From Actinobacteria bacterium UBA5176 (GTDB lineage: Bacteria > Actinomycetota > UBA4738), in NCBI GenBank assembly GCA_002413305.1, contig DHWS01000115.1, positions 10,910 through 23,752 of the forward strand: a stretch of 12,843 nt of DNA, written 5' to 3'. This document shows positions 1 to 7,345 of the stretch, piece by piece. Every line of letters starts with the position of its first letter. Position 1 is the first letter of the stretch. The notes beneath the pieces are model-generated. The model had not been told where the DNA came from and did no database searches. It saw only the letters and a program-made list of their open reading frames with translations. The position numbers and the translations under genes were made by a program.

Positions 1-208
1 AGGGATACGAGCCGGACGGCTCGGCGGACTGCAAGCGGAGCCCTGGACCCCGTCATGGGGCCGAAGGTCCGGCTGTTGCGGGGCCGTTCGGCAGGACCGC
101 GACTCGCCAGGCTAGCGCACACTCCGCTAATCGATCCGCGGGGACGAACCAGCCTGCTGGAACTTCCCCGTGGAAGCTGGCAGACTCCGTTGGACCACTG
201 GGGGGTTC
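1..208. other. Upstream region of the respiratory operon, no supported gene
   Basis: I find no convincing gene here. Several frames are open because of the high GC content, but none gives a recognisable protein, and the left edge could hold the tail of a gene that starts outside the window. A small stem (CTTCC/GGAAG around a CCGT loop) lies near 164-177, and the run GGGGGG at about 200-205 serves as ribosome binding site for the GTG at 209. The operon promoter should lie in this stretch. A weak candidate is TCGCCA at 104-109 with CTAATC 17 nt downstream, but it matches consensus too poorly to be called. Confidence 0.4.
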
Positions 209-466
209 GTGGACGCGACTCGGAACGCGAAGGACAACCCTGATCCGCGGAGCGCGGAGTCCTGGGGCCGAGCCAGCTGGAAGGCCGGGCTCACCCTGGT
301 GCTCGCGTGGGCCGGTTTCCTGTTCGTGCCGAACCGGTTGCTTGCCTACCTCACGACGCATGTCACGCCTCACGCGCGGGACGCTCTGGTCACCGCCTGG
401 GTGATCGTCTTCTTCGTGGCCCTCTCGTGGCTCTTCGTCGGCCTGCAGAAGGGGCGGAGGCGGTAG
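209..466 (+). CDS. Small two-helix membrane protein heading the cytochrome b/Rieske operon
   Basis: This gene encodes 85 residues from the GTG at 209, which is preceded by a G-rich ribosome binding site at about 200-205. An upstream in-frame ATG at 170 would add 13 unremarkable residues. The protein has a charged, polar N-terminus (about 1-23), a hydrophobic helix at about 24-42, a short loop, a second helix at about 57-78 and a basic tail (KGRRR), so the positive-inside rule puts both ends in the cytoplasm. It contains no cysteine and has no haem motif. It ends 4 nt before the flavoprotein start and is probably co-transcribed with the complex. I do not recognise the family. By position it could be a small accessory subunit or a membrane anchor for the soluble flavoprotein that follows; this is inference. 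Confidence 0.65.
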   Translation: MDATRNAKDNPDPRSAESWGRASWKAGLTLVLAWAGFLFVPNRLLAYLTTHVTPHARDALVTAWVIVFFVALSWLFVGLQKGRRR

Positions 467-470
467 CCCG

Positions 471-2321
471 GTGCGGTTCGAGACGACGACCGCCGGTGCC
501 GGATGGCTCGACGAGAACGTACCCTGCACCCGCGCCTGCCCGGTGCTCACCACCGCCGGGCGCTACGTCAGCGCGATCGCGGCCGGCGATGACGACCTGG
601 CCTACCTCACCGCCAGGATGCCCAACCCGTTCCCGTCGATCTGCGGCCGTGTGTGCGCGGCGCCGTGCGAACTGGCCTGCCGGCGTGGGGTCATCGACGA
701 GCCGATCGCCATCCGGGCCCTGAAGCGCTTCGCCTGCGAGCACGCGGGAGTGGAGAGCGACGAAGGCGACCGGATGTGGCGACGGGCCGTCCGGATCATG
801 CCCGGGCGGGGCGAGCGCGTCGCGGTGATCGGCGCCGGCCCTGCCGGCCTGGCCTGCGCCCACGACCTGGCGGCCTTCGGCTACCGCCCGGTGGTCTTCG
901 AGGGGCAGGATCGACCTGGCGGCATGATGGTGCTGGGGATCCCGCCCTACCGGCTTCGCCGGGACGTGATGGAAGGGGAGATCCAGGCGATCCTCGACCT
1001 GGGCGTGGAGCTTCGAACCGGCCTGCGTCTGGGCCGCGACTTCTCGCTCGCCTCGCTCCGGGCCGACGGCTTCGACGCGGTTTTCGTCGGCGTGGGCGCG
1101 CTTCGCAGCCGAGACCTCACCATCCCCGGGATCCAACTGGACGGGGTGTTGAAGGCCGTGGATTTCCTGATCAACGCGAACCTCGGGTACCGCGTCGAGC
1201 TGGGGGACCGGGTCCTGGTCATCGGGGGCGGGAACGTGGCCCTCGACGCGGCCCGCTCGGCCCTCCGGGAGCTGGCGGCGGGCAGGCGCCAGCCCCAGGA
1301 CCGGCCCGAGTCGAACATGGACGGCGCGGATGCCGCGGCCACGGCAGCGTTCGACGCGGCGCGGGTGGCCAAGCGACTGGGAGCGCGCCAGGTGCAGGTG
1401 GTCTCCCTCGAGGCGCGGAGCGAGATGCCCGCGCACGAGTACGAGATCGAGGAGGCGGAGAAGGAACACATCGAGTTCATCCATCGGCAGGGTCCCAAGC
1501 GGATCGTCGGGGAGCATCGGGTGGAGGGGCTCGAAACGCTTCGGGTCTCGTCGGTGTTCGACACCGACGGCCGGTTCAACCCCCGGTTCGTGGAGGGAAC
1601 CGAATCCGTGATCCCGTGCGACTCGGTCATCCTGGCCATCGGCCAGGCCCCCGACCTGTCGTGGCTCCAGCCCGATGACGGGGTCGAGGTCAGCCCGCGG
1701 GGGACCATCGCTGTCGACCGGGAGTCGCTGGCCACCTCGGCTCCGGGGATCTACTCGGGCGGCGACGTGGCGTTCGGGCCGCGGAACCTCATCGACGCCA
1801 TCGGGGACGGCCGGCGGGCCGCCGCGTCGATCCACCGGTTCCTCGCGGGCGAGGCGCCGCCCGCTCCGGCGCCCACCAGGGTCGGCAGGACGATCCCGCT
1901 GCAGGTGGTGAACCGCCCGGTCCTCGGGTACGACGCGGTGCCCCGCGTGGAGATCCCCACGGTCTCCACCGAGCGAAGGATCGGCGTGCCCGAGATCGAG
2001 CTCGGCTACACCGAGGCGCAGGCGAGGCTCGAATCCGCCCGGTGCCTACAGTGCTTCCTCAACATCTGGCTGGACGTCGACCTGTGCATCCTGTGCGGTG
2101 GCTGCGTGGACATCTGCCCAGAGCACTGCATCCGGATCCTGCCGATGGAGGAGGTCACCGGCGAGCCACAGCCGGAACCGGCCAGCGCGCTGATCCTGCA
2201 GGAGGAGCGCTGCATCCGGTGCGGGCTGTGCATCGAACGCTGCCCCACCGACGCGCTTTCCATGGTCGAGTGGTCGGAGGCCTCCACCGGGCTGCTCGAG
2301 ATCGAACCGGCGTTCTCATGA
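471..2321 (+). CDS. GltD/NfnB-like FAD-NAD(P)H oxidoreductase fused to a 2[4Fe-4S] ferredoxin domain
   Basis: This 616-residue protein starts at a GTG behind the strong site GGGGCGGAGG. Residues 1-110 form the GltD-type N-terminal Fe-S region with Cys 19, 23, 58, 62, 66 and 70 (PFPSICGRVC, then PCELAC). An FAD-binding fold follows (GAGPAG, 121-126), then a second Rossmann fold for NAD(P)H (GGGNVALDAAR, 252-262) and the closing FAD motif (SGGD, 429-432). The C-terminus adds CLQC at 525-528 and two ferredoxin motifs, Cys 539/542/545/549 and Cys 581/584/587/591. No membrane helix is visible. Related proteins are the glutamate synthase small subunit and the NfnAB large subunit. No glutamate synthase large subunit is present, and the gene sits inside a cytochrome b/Rieske operon. 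I therefore infer an electron-input or -output module linking NAD(P)H or ferredoxin to the membrane complex. Family assignment is secure; the physiological partner is not. Confidence 0.9.
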   Translation: MRFETTTAGAGWLDENVPCTRACPVLTTAGRYVSAIAAGDDDLAYLTARMPNPFPSICGRVCAAPCELACRRGVIDEPIAIRALKRFACEHAGVESDEGDRMWRRAVRIMPGRGERVAVIGAGPAGLACAHDLAAFGYRPVVFEGQDRPGGMMVLGIPPYRLRRDVMEGEIQAILDLGVELRTGLRLGRDFSLASLRADGFDAVFVGVGALRSRDLTIPGIQLDGVLKAVDFLINANLGYRVELGDRVLVIGGGNVALDAARSALRELAAGRRQPQDRPESNMDGADAAATAAFDAARVAKRLGARQVQVVSLEARSEMPAHEYEIEEAEKEHIEFIHRQGPKRIVGEHRVEGLETLRVSSVFDTDGRFNPRFVEGTESVIPCDSVILAIGQAPDLSWLQPDDGVEVSPRGTIAVDRESLATSAPGIYSGGDVAFGPRNLIDAIGDGRRAAASIHRFLAGEAPPAPAPTRVGRTIPLQVVNRPVLGYDAVPRVEIPTVSTERRIGVPEIELGYTEAQARLESARCLQCFLNIWLDVDLCILCGGCVDICPEHCIRILPMEEVTGEPQPEPASALILQEERCIRCGLCIERCPTDALSMVEWSEASTGLLEIEPAFS

Positions 2322-2331
2322 AGGGGTAGGG

Positions 2332-3174
2332 ATGGCCGACCAGATTCGACCGCGGAGCCGCCTCAGGGACAATGCGCTGTTCCAGGCCGTGTTCACCCCA
2401 CGGGAGCGATTCCGCCAGAGCGAGCTCTACCGGTCGGCGATCCGGCACCCACGCCCGGACACGCCCCGCGGCCGGGCCATGACCTCCTTCCACAACTTCT
2501 TCCTGCACATCTATCCGGTCAAGGTTCCTCGCAAGGTCCTGAGCTGGCGGTCGACGCTCCGGCTCGGGTTCATCGCCACGGTGCTGTACCTGATCCTGTT
2601 CGTCTCCGGGATGTACCTGATGTTCTTCTACCACCCGGCGGTACCGCAGGCGTACTTCGACATGCACAACCTCAGCACGGGGGTCGCGTTCGGGCAGTTC
2701 GTCCGGAACATCCACCGGTGGTCGGCCCACCTCATGGTCGTGGTTGTGGTGCTGCACCTGATGCGCGTGTTCTACGCGGGCGCGTACAAGGCGCCCCGCC
2801 AGTTCAACTGGCTGATCGGCCTGGCCCTGCTGCTGACCACGCTGGGGCTCTCGTTCACCGGCTACCTGCTGCCGTGGGATCAGCTCTCGTTCTGGGCGAT
2901 CACGGTCGGGACGAACATCGCCGGATACGTGCCGATCCTCGGCGACCACGCCCGCCAGATCCTGCTCGGCGGTCCCGACGTGGGAGGCAGCGCCCTCCTC
3001 CGTTTCTACGTGCTGCACATCTACTTCCTGCCGGCCCTGATGGTGCTCCTGATCTGCATCCACATCTGGCGGGTCCGCAAGGACGGGTTCGCGGTCGCCG
3101 ATCGCGATGAGGGGACGGCGACCGTGTTCGAGCCCGAGCCCAAGGCGAAGGAGGAGGTCCCGGTCGATGCCTGA
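2332..3174 (+). CDS. petB: Cytochrome b, N-terminal (b6-like) haem-binding subunit
   Basis: This 280-residue integral membrane protein carries the two b haems of a Rieske/cytochrome b complex. The ligands visible are His128 and His142 in helix B, and His229 and His244 in helix D. The second pair is separated by 14 residues, as in b6-type and other split cytochromes b, rather than 13 as in mitochondrial-type bc1. Conserved features include HRWSAH, TGYLLPWDQ at about 176-184 and RFYVLHIYFLP. The first helix (about 78-100) lacks the cysteine that binds haem c_i in b6f; the aligned residue is Arg77. The first ~50 residues are a soluble extension. The start at 2332 has an adjacent AAGGGGTAGGG, and an internal ATG at 2479 is an alternative. 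The next gene overlaps it by 8 bp. petB is used for the split-type architecture, not as proof of b6f function. Confidence 0.93.
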   Translation: MADQIRPRSRLRDNALFQAVFTPRERFRQSELYRSAIRHPRPDTPRGRAMTSFHNFFLHIYPVKVPRKVLSWRSTLRLGFIATVLYLILFVSGMYLMFFYHPAVPQAYFDMHNLSTGVAFGQFVRNIHRWSAHLMVVVVVLHLMRVFYAGAYKAPRQFNWLIGLALLLTTLGLSFTGYLLPWDQLSFWAITVGTNIAGYVPILGDHARQILLGGPDVGGSALLRFYVLHIYFLPALMVLLICIHIWRVRKDGFAVADRDEGTATVFEPEPKAKEEVPVDA

Positions 3175-3676
3175 GGACGTGAAGCCGGAGCGCCACCGGC
3201 TCCTGGGCGTGGTGCCCCGTGAGCTCGAGGTCCGGAGGAAGCAGGAGCCCGAGGACACGGTCTTCACGTGGCCGCACTTCCTGGTCCGCCACGCCGTGGT
3301 GGCCGGGGCGACGATCGCGGTCGTCTTCCTCCTGGCCATCGCGTTCAACGCGCCGCTGAAGGACATGGCGAACCCGAACCTTACCCCGCCGGTGGCCAAG
3401 GCGCCCTGGTACTTCGCCGGCCTCCAGGAACTCCTTTCCCACGTCCACCCGATGGTGGCTGGCATCCTGGCTCCGGGGATGGTGATCCTGTTCTTGGTCG
3501 CGCTCCCCTTTCTGGACCGGGCCAAGGGCTGGCGGATCCGCGACCGCAAGATGCTGGTGATCGCGTTCACGGTCCTGATCGCCGTGGGCTTCGTCCTGAC
3601 GCTGATCGGCGCGCTGTTCCGGGGACCGGAATGGACGTGGGTGTGGCCCTGGAAGCACCTCTACCTGGAGCTCTGA
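3167..3676 (+). CDS. petD: Cytochrome b C-terminal subunit (subunit IV-like)
   Basis: The ATG at 3167 overlaps the end of the cytochrome b gene by 8 bp and follows the strong site AAGGAGGAGG at 3148-3157, giving 169 residues; longer in-frame starts would run further into cytochrome b. Three hydrophobic helices are visible at about 41-60, 97-116 and 129-150, matching subunit IV or the C-terminal third of cytochrome b. The quinol-oxidation (Qo) loop motif, PEWY in b6f and bc1, reads APWY here (79-82, within KAPWYF), so the glutamate is absent. The C-terminal FRGPEWTWVWPW is typical of split bacterial cytochromes b of this kind. The protein completes the quinol-oxidising core together with the preceding gene. 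The name petD reflects the split architecture only. Confidence 0.9.
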   Translation: MPEDVKPERHRLLGVVPRELEVRRKQEPEDTVFTWPHFLVRHAVVAGATIAVVFLLAIAFNAPLKDMANPNLTPPVAKAPWYFAGLQELLSHVHPMVAGILAPGMVILFLVALPFLDRAKGWRIRDRKMLVIAFTVLIAVGFVLTLIGALFRGPEWTWVWPWKHLYLEL

Positions 3677-3681
3677 TCGAC

Positions 3682-4281
3682 GTGGCCGACGACGAGAAGA
3701 CCGCGCACGAAACACCCGCTGCCGCCGAAGGGGTCGGCCGCCGCCGGTTCCTCGGCTACGCGTGGAAGGGACTAGCCGCCGGGCTGGCCATCGAGGCCGG
3801 GTGGACCACGTACGACATCCTGAACCCGCAACCATCCGGGGCCTTCGGGGGGATCGTGGCGGCCGGCAGCGTGTCGGACTACCCGGCCGGCGCGGTCAAG
3901 TACTTCCAGGACGGCCGGTTCTACGTGGCCTCCTCCGACGGGGCGCTGGTGGCGCTGTACCAGAAGTGCCCGCACCTCGGATGCCGGGTCCCGTTCTGCG
4001 AGAGCTCCGGGCGGTTCGAATGCCCCTGCCACGGCAGCATCTACAACATCCGCGGCGAGTACATCGAAGGTCCCGCGCCCAGAGGGATGGACCGGTTCCC
4101 TCTGAAGATCGATGGGGATCGGGTGCTGGTGGATACGGCCTCCGTGGTCGAGGGACTCCCACACGGCGCACATTCGGTGTCGAGCGAGCCGAAGGGTCCC
4201 TCGTGCATCGCCTCGAAGGCCGCCGCGAGCGCGGCCGGCCCGAAGGGCTCTTCGACCGAGAAGGAGAGTGCGAACGGATGA
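3682..4281 (+). CDS. petC: Rieske [2Fe-2S] iron-sulfur protein with Tat-type N-terminus
   Basis: This gene encodes 199 residues from the GTG at 3682, 5 nt after the subunit IV stop, with GGAG at 3667-3670. Both Rieske boxes are intact: CPHLGC (96-101) and CPCHGS (114-119). The expected cluster ligands are Cys96, His98, Cys114 and His117, with Cys101 and Cys116 forming the disulfide. The N-terminus has a twin-arginine motif (GRRRFLG, 19-25) followed by one hydrophobic stretch, so it is probably a Tat-exported protein held by a single helix. It lacks the three-helix N-terminus of actinobacterial QcrA. A low-complexity Ala/Ser/Lys tail follows the Rieske fold at about residues 165-199. It should transfer electrons from quinol at the Qo site to the cytochrome c encoded next, whose ATG overlaps its TGA. 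Confidence 0.93.
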   Translation: MADDEKTAHETPAAAEGVGRRRFLGYAWKGLAAGLAIEAGWTTYDILNPQPSGAFGGIVAAGSVSDYPAGAVKYFQDGRFYVASSDGALVALYQKCPHLGCRVPFCESSGRFECPCHGSIYNIRGEYIEGPAPRGMDRFPLKIDGDRVLVDTASVVEGLPHGAHSVSSEPKGPSCIASKAAASAAGPKGSSTEKESANG

Positions 4282-4754
4282 GCGCTCCTCCGCGGCCGGC
4301 GATCCACGAGGATGCCGCCCTGCAACACAGCCTCGTTCGGTGGCAGGCGGCGGGGGTCGTGGTGTTCCTCATCCTCGTGGCCTCGTTCCCGCTGTACAAG
4401 GCGGCGGAGGGACCGCGGCGGGAGCGGGCCCTGATCGCCCGAGATCAGGCTCTGGTCACTACCGGCCGGCAGCTGTGGAGGCTGGACTGCGCGTCCTGCC
4501 ACGGCGACAACGGCCAGGGAGGCGTGGGGCCCGCCCTTCGCTCGCAGCAGTTCCTCACCGGGATCACCGACGAGCAGATGCACCGGATCGTGTCGGCCGG
4601 TATCACCGGGACCGCCATGCCGGCATGGTCCGACGAGTTCGGCGGACCCCTGACGGACGACCAGATCGCCGCCATCGTGGCCTACGTGCGGTCCTGGCAG
4701 AAAGGCGCGCCCAGCGTGCCGAACTGGCGGAACCCGCAGGGCTCGGGAGGGTGA
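4278..4754 (+). CDS. Membrane-anchored monohaem cytochrome c
   Basis: This 158-residue protein begins at an ATG that overlaps the Rieske stop codon (ATGA), so the two are probably translationally coupled. Residues 24-42 form one hydrophobic anchor (AAGVVVFLILVASF core). The haem-binding motif CASCH is at 71-75, and the likely distal ligand is Met114 in TAMPAW. The spacing and the LTDDQIAAIVAYVRSW helix match a class I cytochrome c domain. It is the last gene of the operon and the probable electron acceptor of the Rieske protein. Its own partner, such as a terminal oxidase or soluble carrier, is not in the window. It has a single haem site, unlike the dihaem QcrC of canonical Actinomycetota. 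Confidence 0.92.
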   Translation: MSAPPRPAIHEDAALQHSLVRWQAAGVVVFLILVASFPLYKAAEGPRRERALIARDQALVTTGRQLWRLDCASCHGDNGQGGVGPALRSQQFLTGITDEQMHRIVSAGITGTAMPAWSDEFGGPLTDDQIAAIVAYVRSWQKGAPSVPNWRNPQGSGG

Positions 4755-4813
4755 CGGCGACCGCCGCAACGCACTGATCCAGGCCTACCGCCGGGAAGGG
4801 GCTCTCGGCCGAG

Positions 4814-7345
4814 TCATTCGAGCGGCTGCCGGGCGATGGCTGGAGGTTCGCGTCCGGCCAGCAGCCAGCCGGCGGTGACCGCTGCCACGGGAAGGCCAGC
4901 GAGGATCACCGCGAGGTCGGCGACGGGAACGTGGCGGAGCACGTCCAGCTTGCCGTGGTACCACGCGATGAGGGCGAGGTAGCCCCCGGCCGTTCCGAGG
5001 AACGCGCCGAGCAGCGCGAGGGACCCCGCGGTGGCCCCGGTGAGGGTGCGACGGGTCGTGCTGCTCGCGCCGGTCGCGGCGAGGGTTCGAAGGTCACGCG
5101 CGGTTTCGCTTCGGATCAGACCGACGGTCATGGCCAGCACGCCGAGGGCGACGAGGACGCCGGCTGCAGTGGCGTCGGTGCGCAGCTGTGACAGGGAGGC
5201 TTGCGTGGGCCTGGCTTCGACGCTGACACCGGCGGCGACCGCCAGACGGCGGGCATCCTCGATCTGCGCGGCAGCGAGGGATTGGGGTGTCTGGATGAGC
5301 CAGCCGACCGGCACTGATGTCAATCCGAGTGTGTGGAGGGCATGGGCGGTGATCAGCGTGGTGGGATCGGAGGTGAAGGTGGGCAGCTTGACCATCTGCA
5401 CGCGGAGATGCCCGCCCTCTTGGCGGCCGGAGATGCCGATGAGCTGGTAGCCCGAAGAACTGGTCCGCGACTGGTTGATGGAGAGACCGGTCCGCGAGGT
5501 GAGGATGTCGGCGGTGGGGTCGACATCGCCGGACCCGATCCCGTAGTGCGCCAAGACCGCAGGCGTGGCCACGAAGAGCGGGATTGATTCTCTGTCGGTG
5601 AACTCAGTCACGTTCTTCCCGCCCTCGACTTTGTGATGCGCTTTCCCCAGTTCGACGATCGGTTTGCCGGCGGTGCTGTCCCCGGGGCCACCCTGCACGT
5701 TCGGGACGGTCGGATCCAGGGCCCCGTCGAGGGCCAGCGTGAACCTGGCGTGCAGGGAGGTCGCGATGGCGTTGACCTGGGTTTGCGCGGTCTGCAGTTG
5801 AGCGGCGGTGAGCTCAGGGACGCCTCCTCCGAGGCCGCCGTGGGGTGAGAGCCAGACGATCAACTGGCTGCTCGGGAGGGTGCCCCTGGAGGAGGGAACG
5901 GCCGCGGCAGCCTGGGAGGCAGCGGAGCTGATGACGATCGCCGCCGCGATGCCCACCGCGAGGCTCACCGCGGCCAGCGCCGCCCCGGACCGGGCCTGGT
6001 AGCGGGCGAGGTCGCGCAGCGCGAGCCGAGCCCCGATCGGTGAGCGCCGGCCGACAGCGGCCAGCCCGGCGATGCCGACTGGAGCGAGGAACAGCATCCC
6101 GAGGGTGGTGGCCACGATCCCGGTGACGATCAATAGCGGCCGTGTCTGGTGCGAGAGAGCGAGCGCGCCGACCCCGGCGAGGAGGAGCACGCCGCCCATG
6201 GCGGCGAACCGGTGCGCAGGCCGCGGGCGAACCGGTCGACCGGACAGGGCGGCCACGATGGGGATCCGGGACGCAGAACGGGCGGGCCACCAGGCCGCGG
6301 CGATGGCGGTCACGACCGCCAGGACCATCGCCGTGGCGATCGCCCACCAGGGCAGGTCGAACCGGTCGATCCGATGCTCGACGATCGCCTCCAGCCGCGG
6401 GGCGAACGCGAACCAGGCGACCATACCCACCGCCGTACCGGTCACCGCGGCCACGGCACCGACCGCGGCGCCGTTCGCCAGTAGGGCAAGTCGCACGTGT
6501 CGGTCGTTCGCGCCGATCGCTCCCAGCATCCCCAGCGCGCGCAGCCGGCGCCCCGCCATCACGGTGAAACCGGCCACGGCCACCAGACCGATGAAGAGCA
6601 GCCCGATGGTGGCCAGGATGAGCACGGCCACCGTCGCGCTGGCACCCGGGGTGGAGGGACGGATCTCGACTTCGGCACCGTTGATCAGTGGGGCAGCGTC
6701 GAGCATCCGCGCGGTGGCCTGGATCAGTATCGTCACCTGGTCCGAAGGGCCCGTCTGCCCCGGCGCGACAAGGGCGAACTTGTCCAGGAGGTCCAGGGGG
6801 TTTTCGACCACACCGACGACCCGCCGGCGATGGCCGAGTTGCTGCCAGACGTCGCCGATACGAAGGTTGAAGATGGCCGCCACCCCGGCGGTCACCGCGA
6901 CCTCGTCTGGCCCCGACGGATACCGACCGGCGTCCAGGCGCAGCATCGGATGGCTGTAGACCCCGCGCGGATCCTGGGCCCGTAGATCGATCGGGTTGGC
7001 CGAACCCGGGACCGCGACCCGCTGGTGCTCGATCACCTCGACGGTGCCGAACCCCCGCTTCATGGCTGCGATGTCCGCGGCGAGGCTCGGATCCGAGCCG
7101 GACAGTGTGACCAGACGGTTTGCAGTTCCGAACGTCGCCGCGAGCGAGTACCCGGCATTGGCGGCCAGCCCCGCGCCGACCGTCGTTGCGACGAGGGCGA
7201 CCGTCAGCAGCGCCAGCACCAGCAGCTGCTGCCGCCACTCGCGCCGGAACATCCGCCACGCCCAGCGCATCACCGCCCGGCGGGCCGGCACGCCTCCGAT
7301 GTCTGACGTCCGGCCACGTGGCGGCGCGGCCCCGGTCGAGGTCAT
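4814..7345 (-). CDS. FtsX/MacB-type ABC transporter permease
   Basis: This is an 843-residue membrane protein. The first helix (about 41-61) follows a basic cytoplasmic N-terminus. A MacB-like extracytoplasmic region at about 65-230 leads into a first FtsX-like core with helices near 238-261, 287-315 and 333-353. Further helices lie near 380-398, 404-430 and 453-475. A second large extracytoplasmic region comes next, and a C-terminal FtsX-like core occupies about the last 115 residues. This duplicated layout is usual for large ABC permeases that work with a LolD/MacB-like ATPase in mechanotransmission or export of lipids, peptides or drugs rather than import. The start at 7345 overlaps the ATPase stop as ATGA, which fixes the start and implies coupling. 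The stop at 4814 faces the cytochrome operon tail to tail across about 59 bp. The substrate cannot be read from sequence. Confidence 0.88.
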   Translation of the reverse strand: MTSTGAAPPRGRTSDIGGVPARRAVMRWAWRMFRREWRQQLLVLALLTVALVATTVGAGLAANAGYSLAATFGTANRLVTLSGSDPSLAADIAAMKRGFGTVEVIEHQRVAVPGSANPIDLRAQDPRGVYSHPMLRLDAGRYPSGPDEVAVTAGVAAIFNLRIGDVWQQLGHRRRVVGVVENPLDLLDKFALVAPGQTGPSDQVTILIQATARMLDAAPLINGAEVEIRPSTPGASATVAVLILATIGLLFIGLVAVAGFTVMAGRRLRALGMLGAIGANDRHVRLALLANGAAVGAVAAVTGTAVGMVAWFAFAPRLEAIVEHRIDRFDLPWWAIATAMVLAVVTAIAAAWWPARSASRIPIVAALSGRPVRPRPAHRFAAMGGVLLLAGVGALALSHQTRPLLIVTGIVATTLGMLFLAPVGIAGLAAVGRRSPIGARLALRDLARYQARSGAALAAVSLAVGIAAAIVISSAASQAAAAVPSSRGTLPSSQLIVWLSPHGGLGGGVPELTAAQLQTAQTQVNAIATSLHARFTLALDGALDPTVPNVQGGPGDSTAGKPIVELGKAHHKVEGGKNVTEFTDRESIPLFVATPAVLAHYGIGSGDVDPTADILTSRTGLSINQSRTSSSGYQLIGISGRQEGGHLRVQMVKLPTFTSDPTTLITAHALHTLGLTSVPVGWLIQTPQSLAAAQIEDARRLAVAAGVSVEARPTQASLSQLRTDATAAGVLVALGVLAMTVGLIRSETARDLRTLAATGASSTTRRTLTGATAGSLALLGAFLGTAGGYLALIAWYHGKLDVLRHVPVADLAVILAGLPVAAVTAGWLLAGREPPAIARQPLE

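Noticed and set aside
390..1835. Long open frame on the minus strand opposite the flavoprotein gene (481 codons).
   Set aside because: High GC keeps antisense frames open. The translation is Arg/Pro/Gly/His-rich with no recognisable domain, while the plus strand encodes a clear enzyme.
471..2321. Annotation of the flavoprotein as the glutamate synthase small subunit.
   Set aside because: No GltB large subunit is nearby, the protein is longer by a C-terminal ferredoxin domain, and the gene is embedded in a cytochrome b/Rieske operon.
209..4754. Canonical actinobacterial qcrCAB operon.
   Set aside because: Cytochrome b is split into two genes, the Rieske protein has one N-terminal helix and the cytochrome c has one CxxCH, so it is a different type of complex.
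4755..4813. Bidirectional terminator between the cytochrome c and permease genes (CGGCG-AC-CGCCG at 4755-4766, palindrome CTCGGCCGAG at 4804-4813).
   Set aside because: The loops are too small (2 and 0 nt) and there is no T-run on either strand; such palindromes are common in GC-rich DNA.
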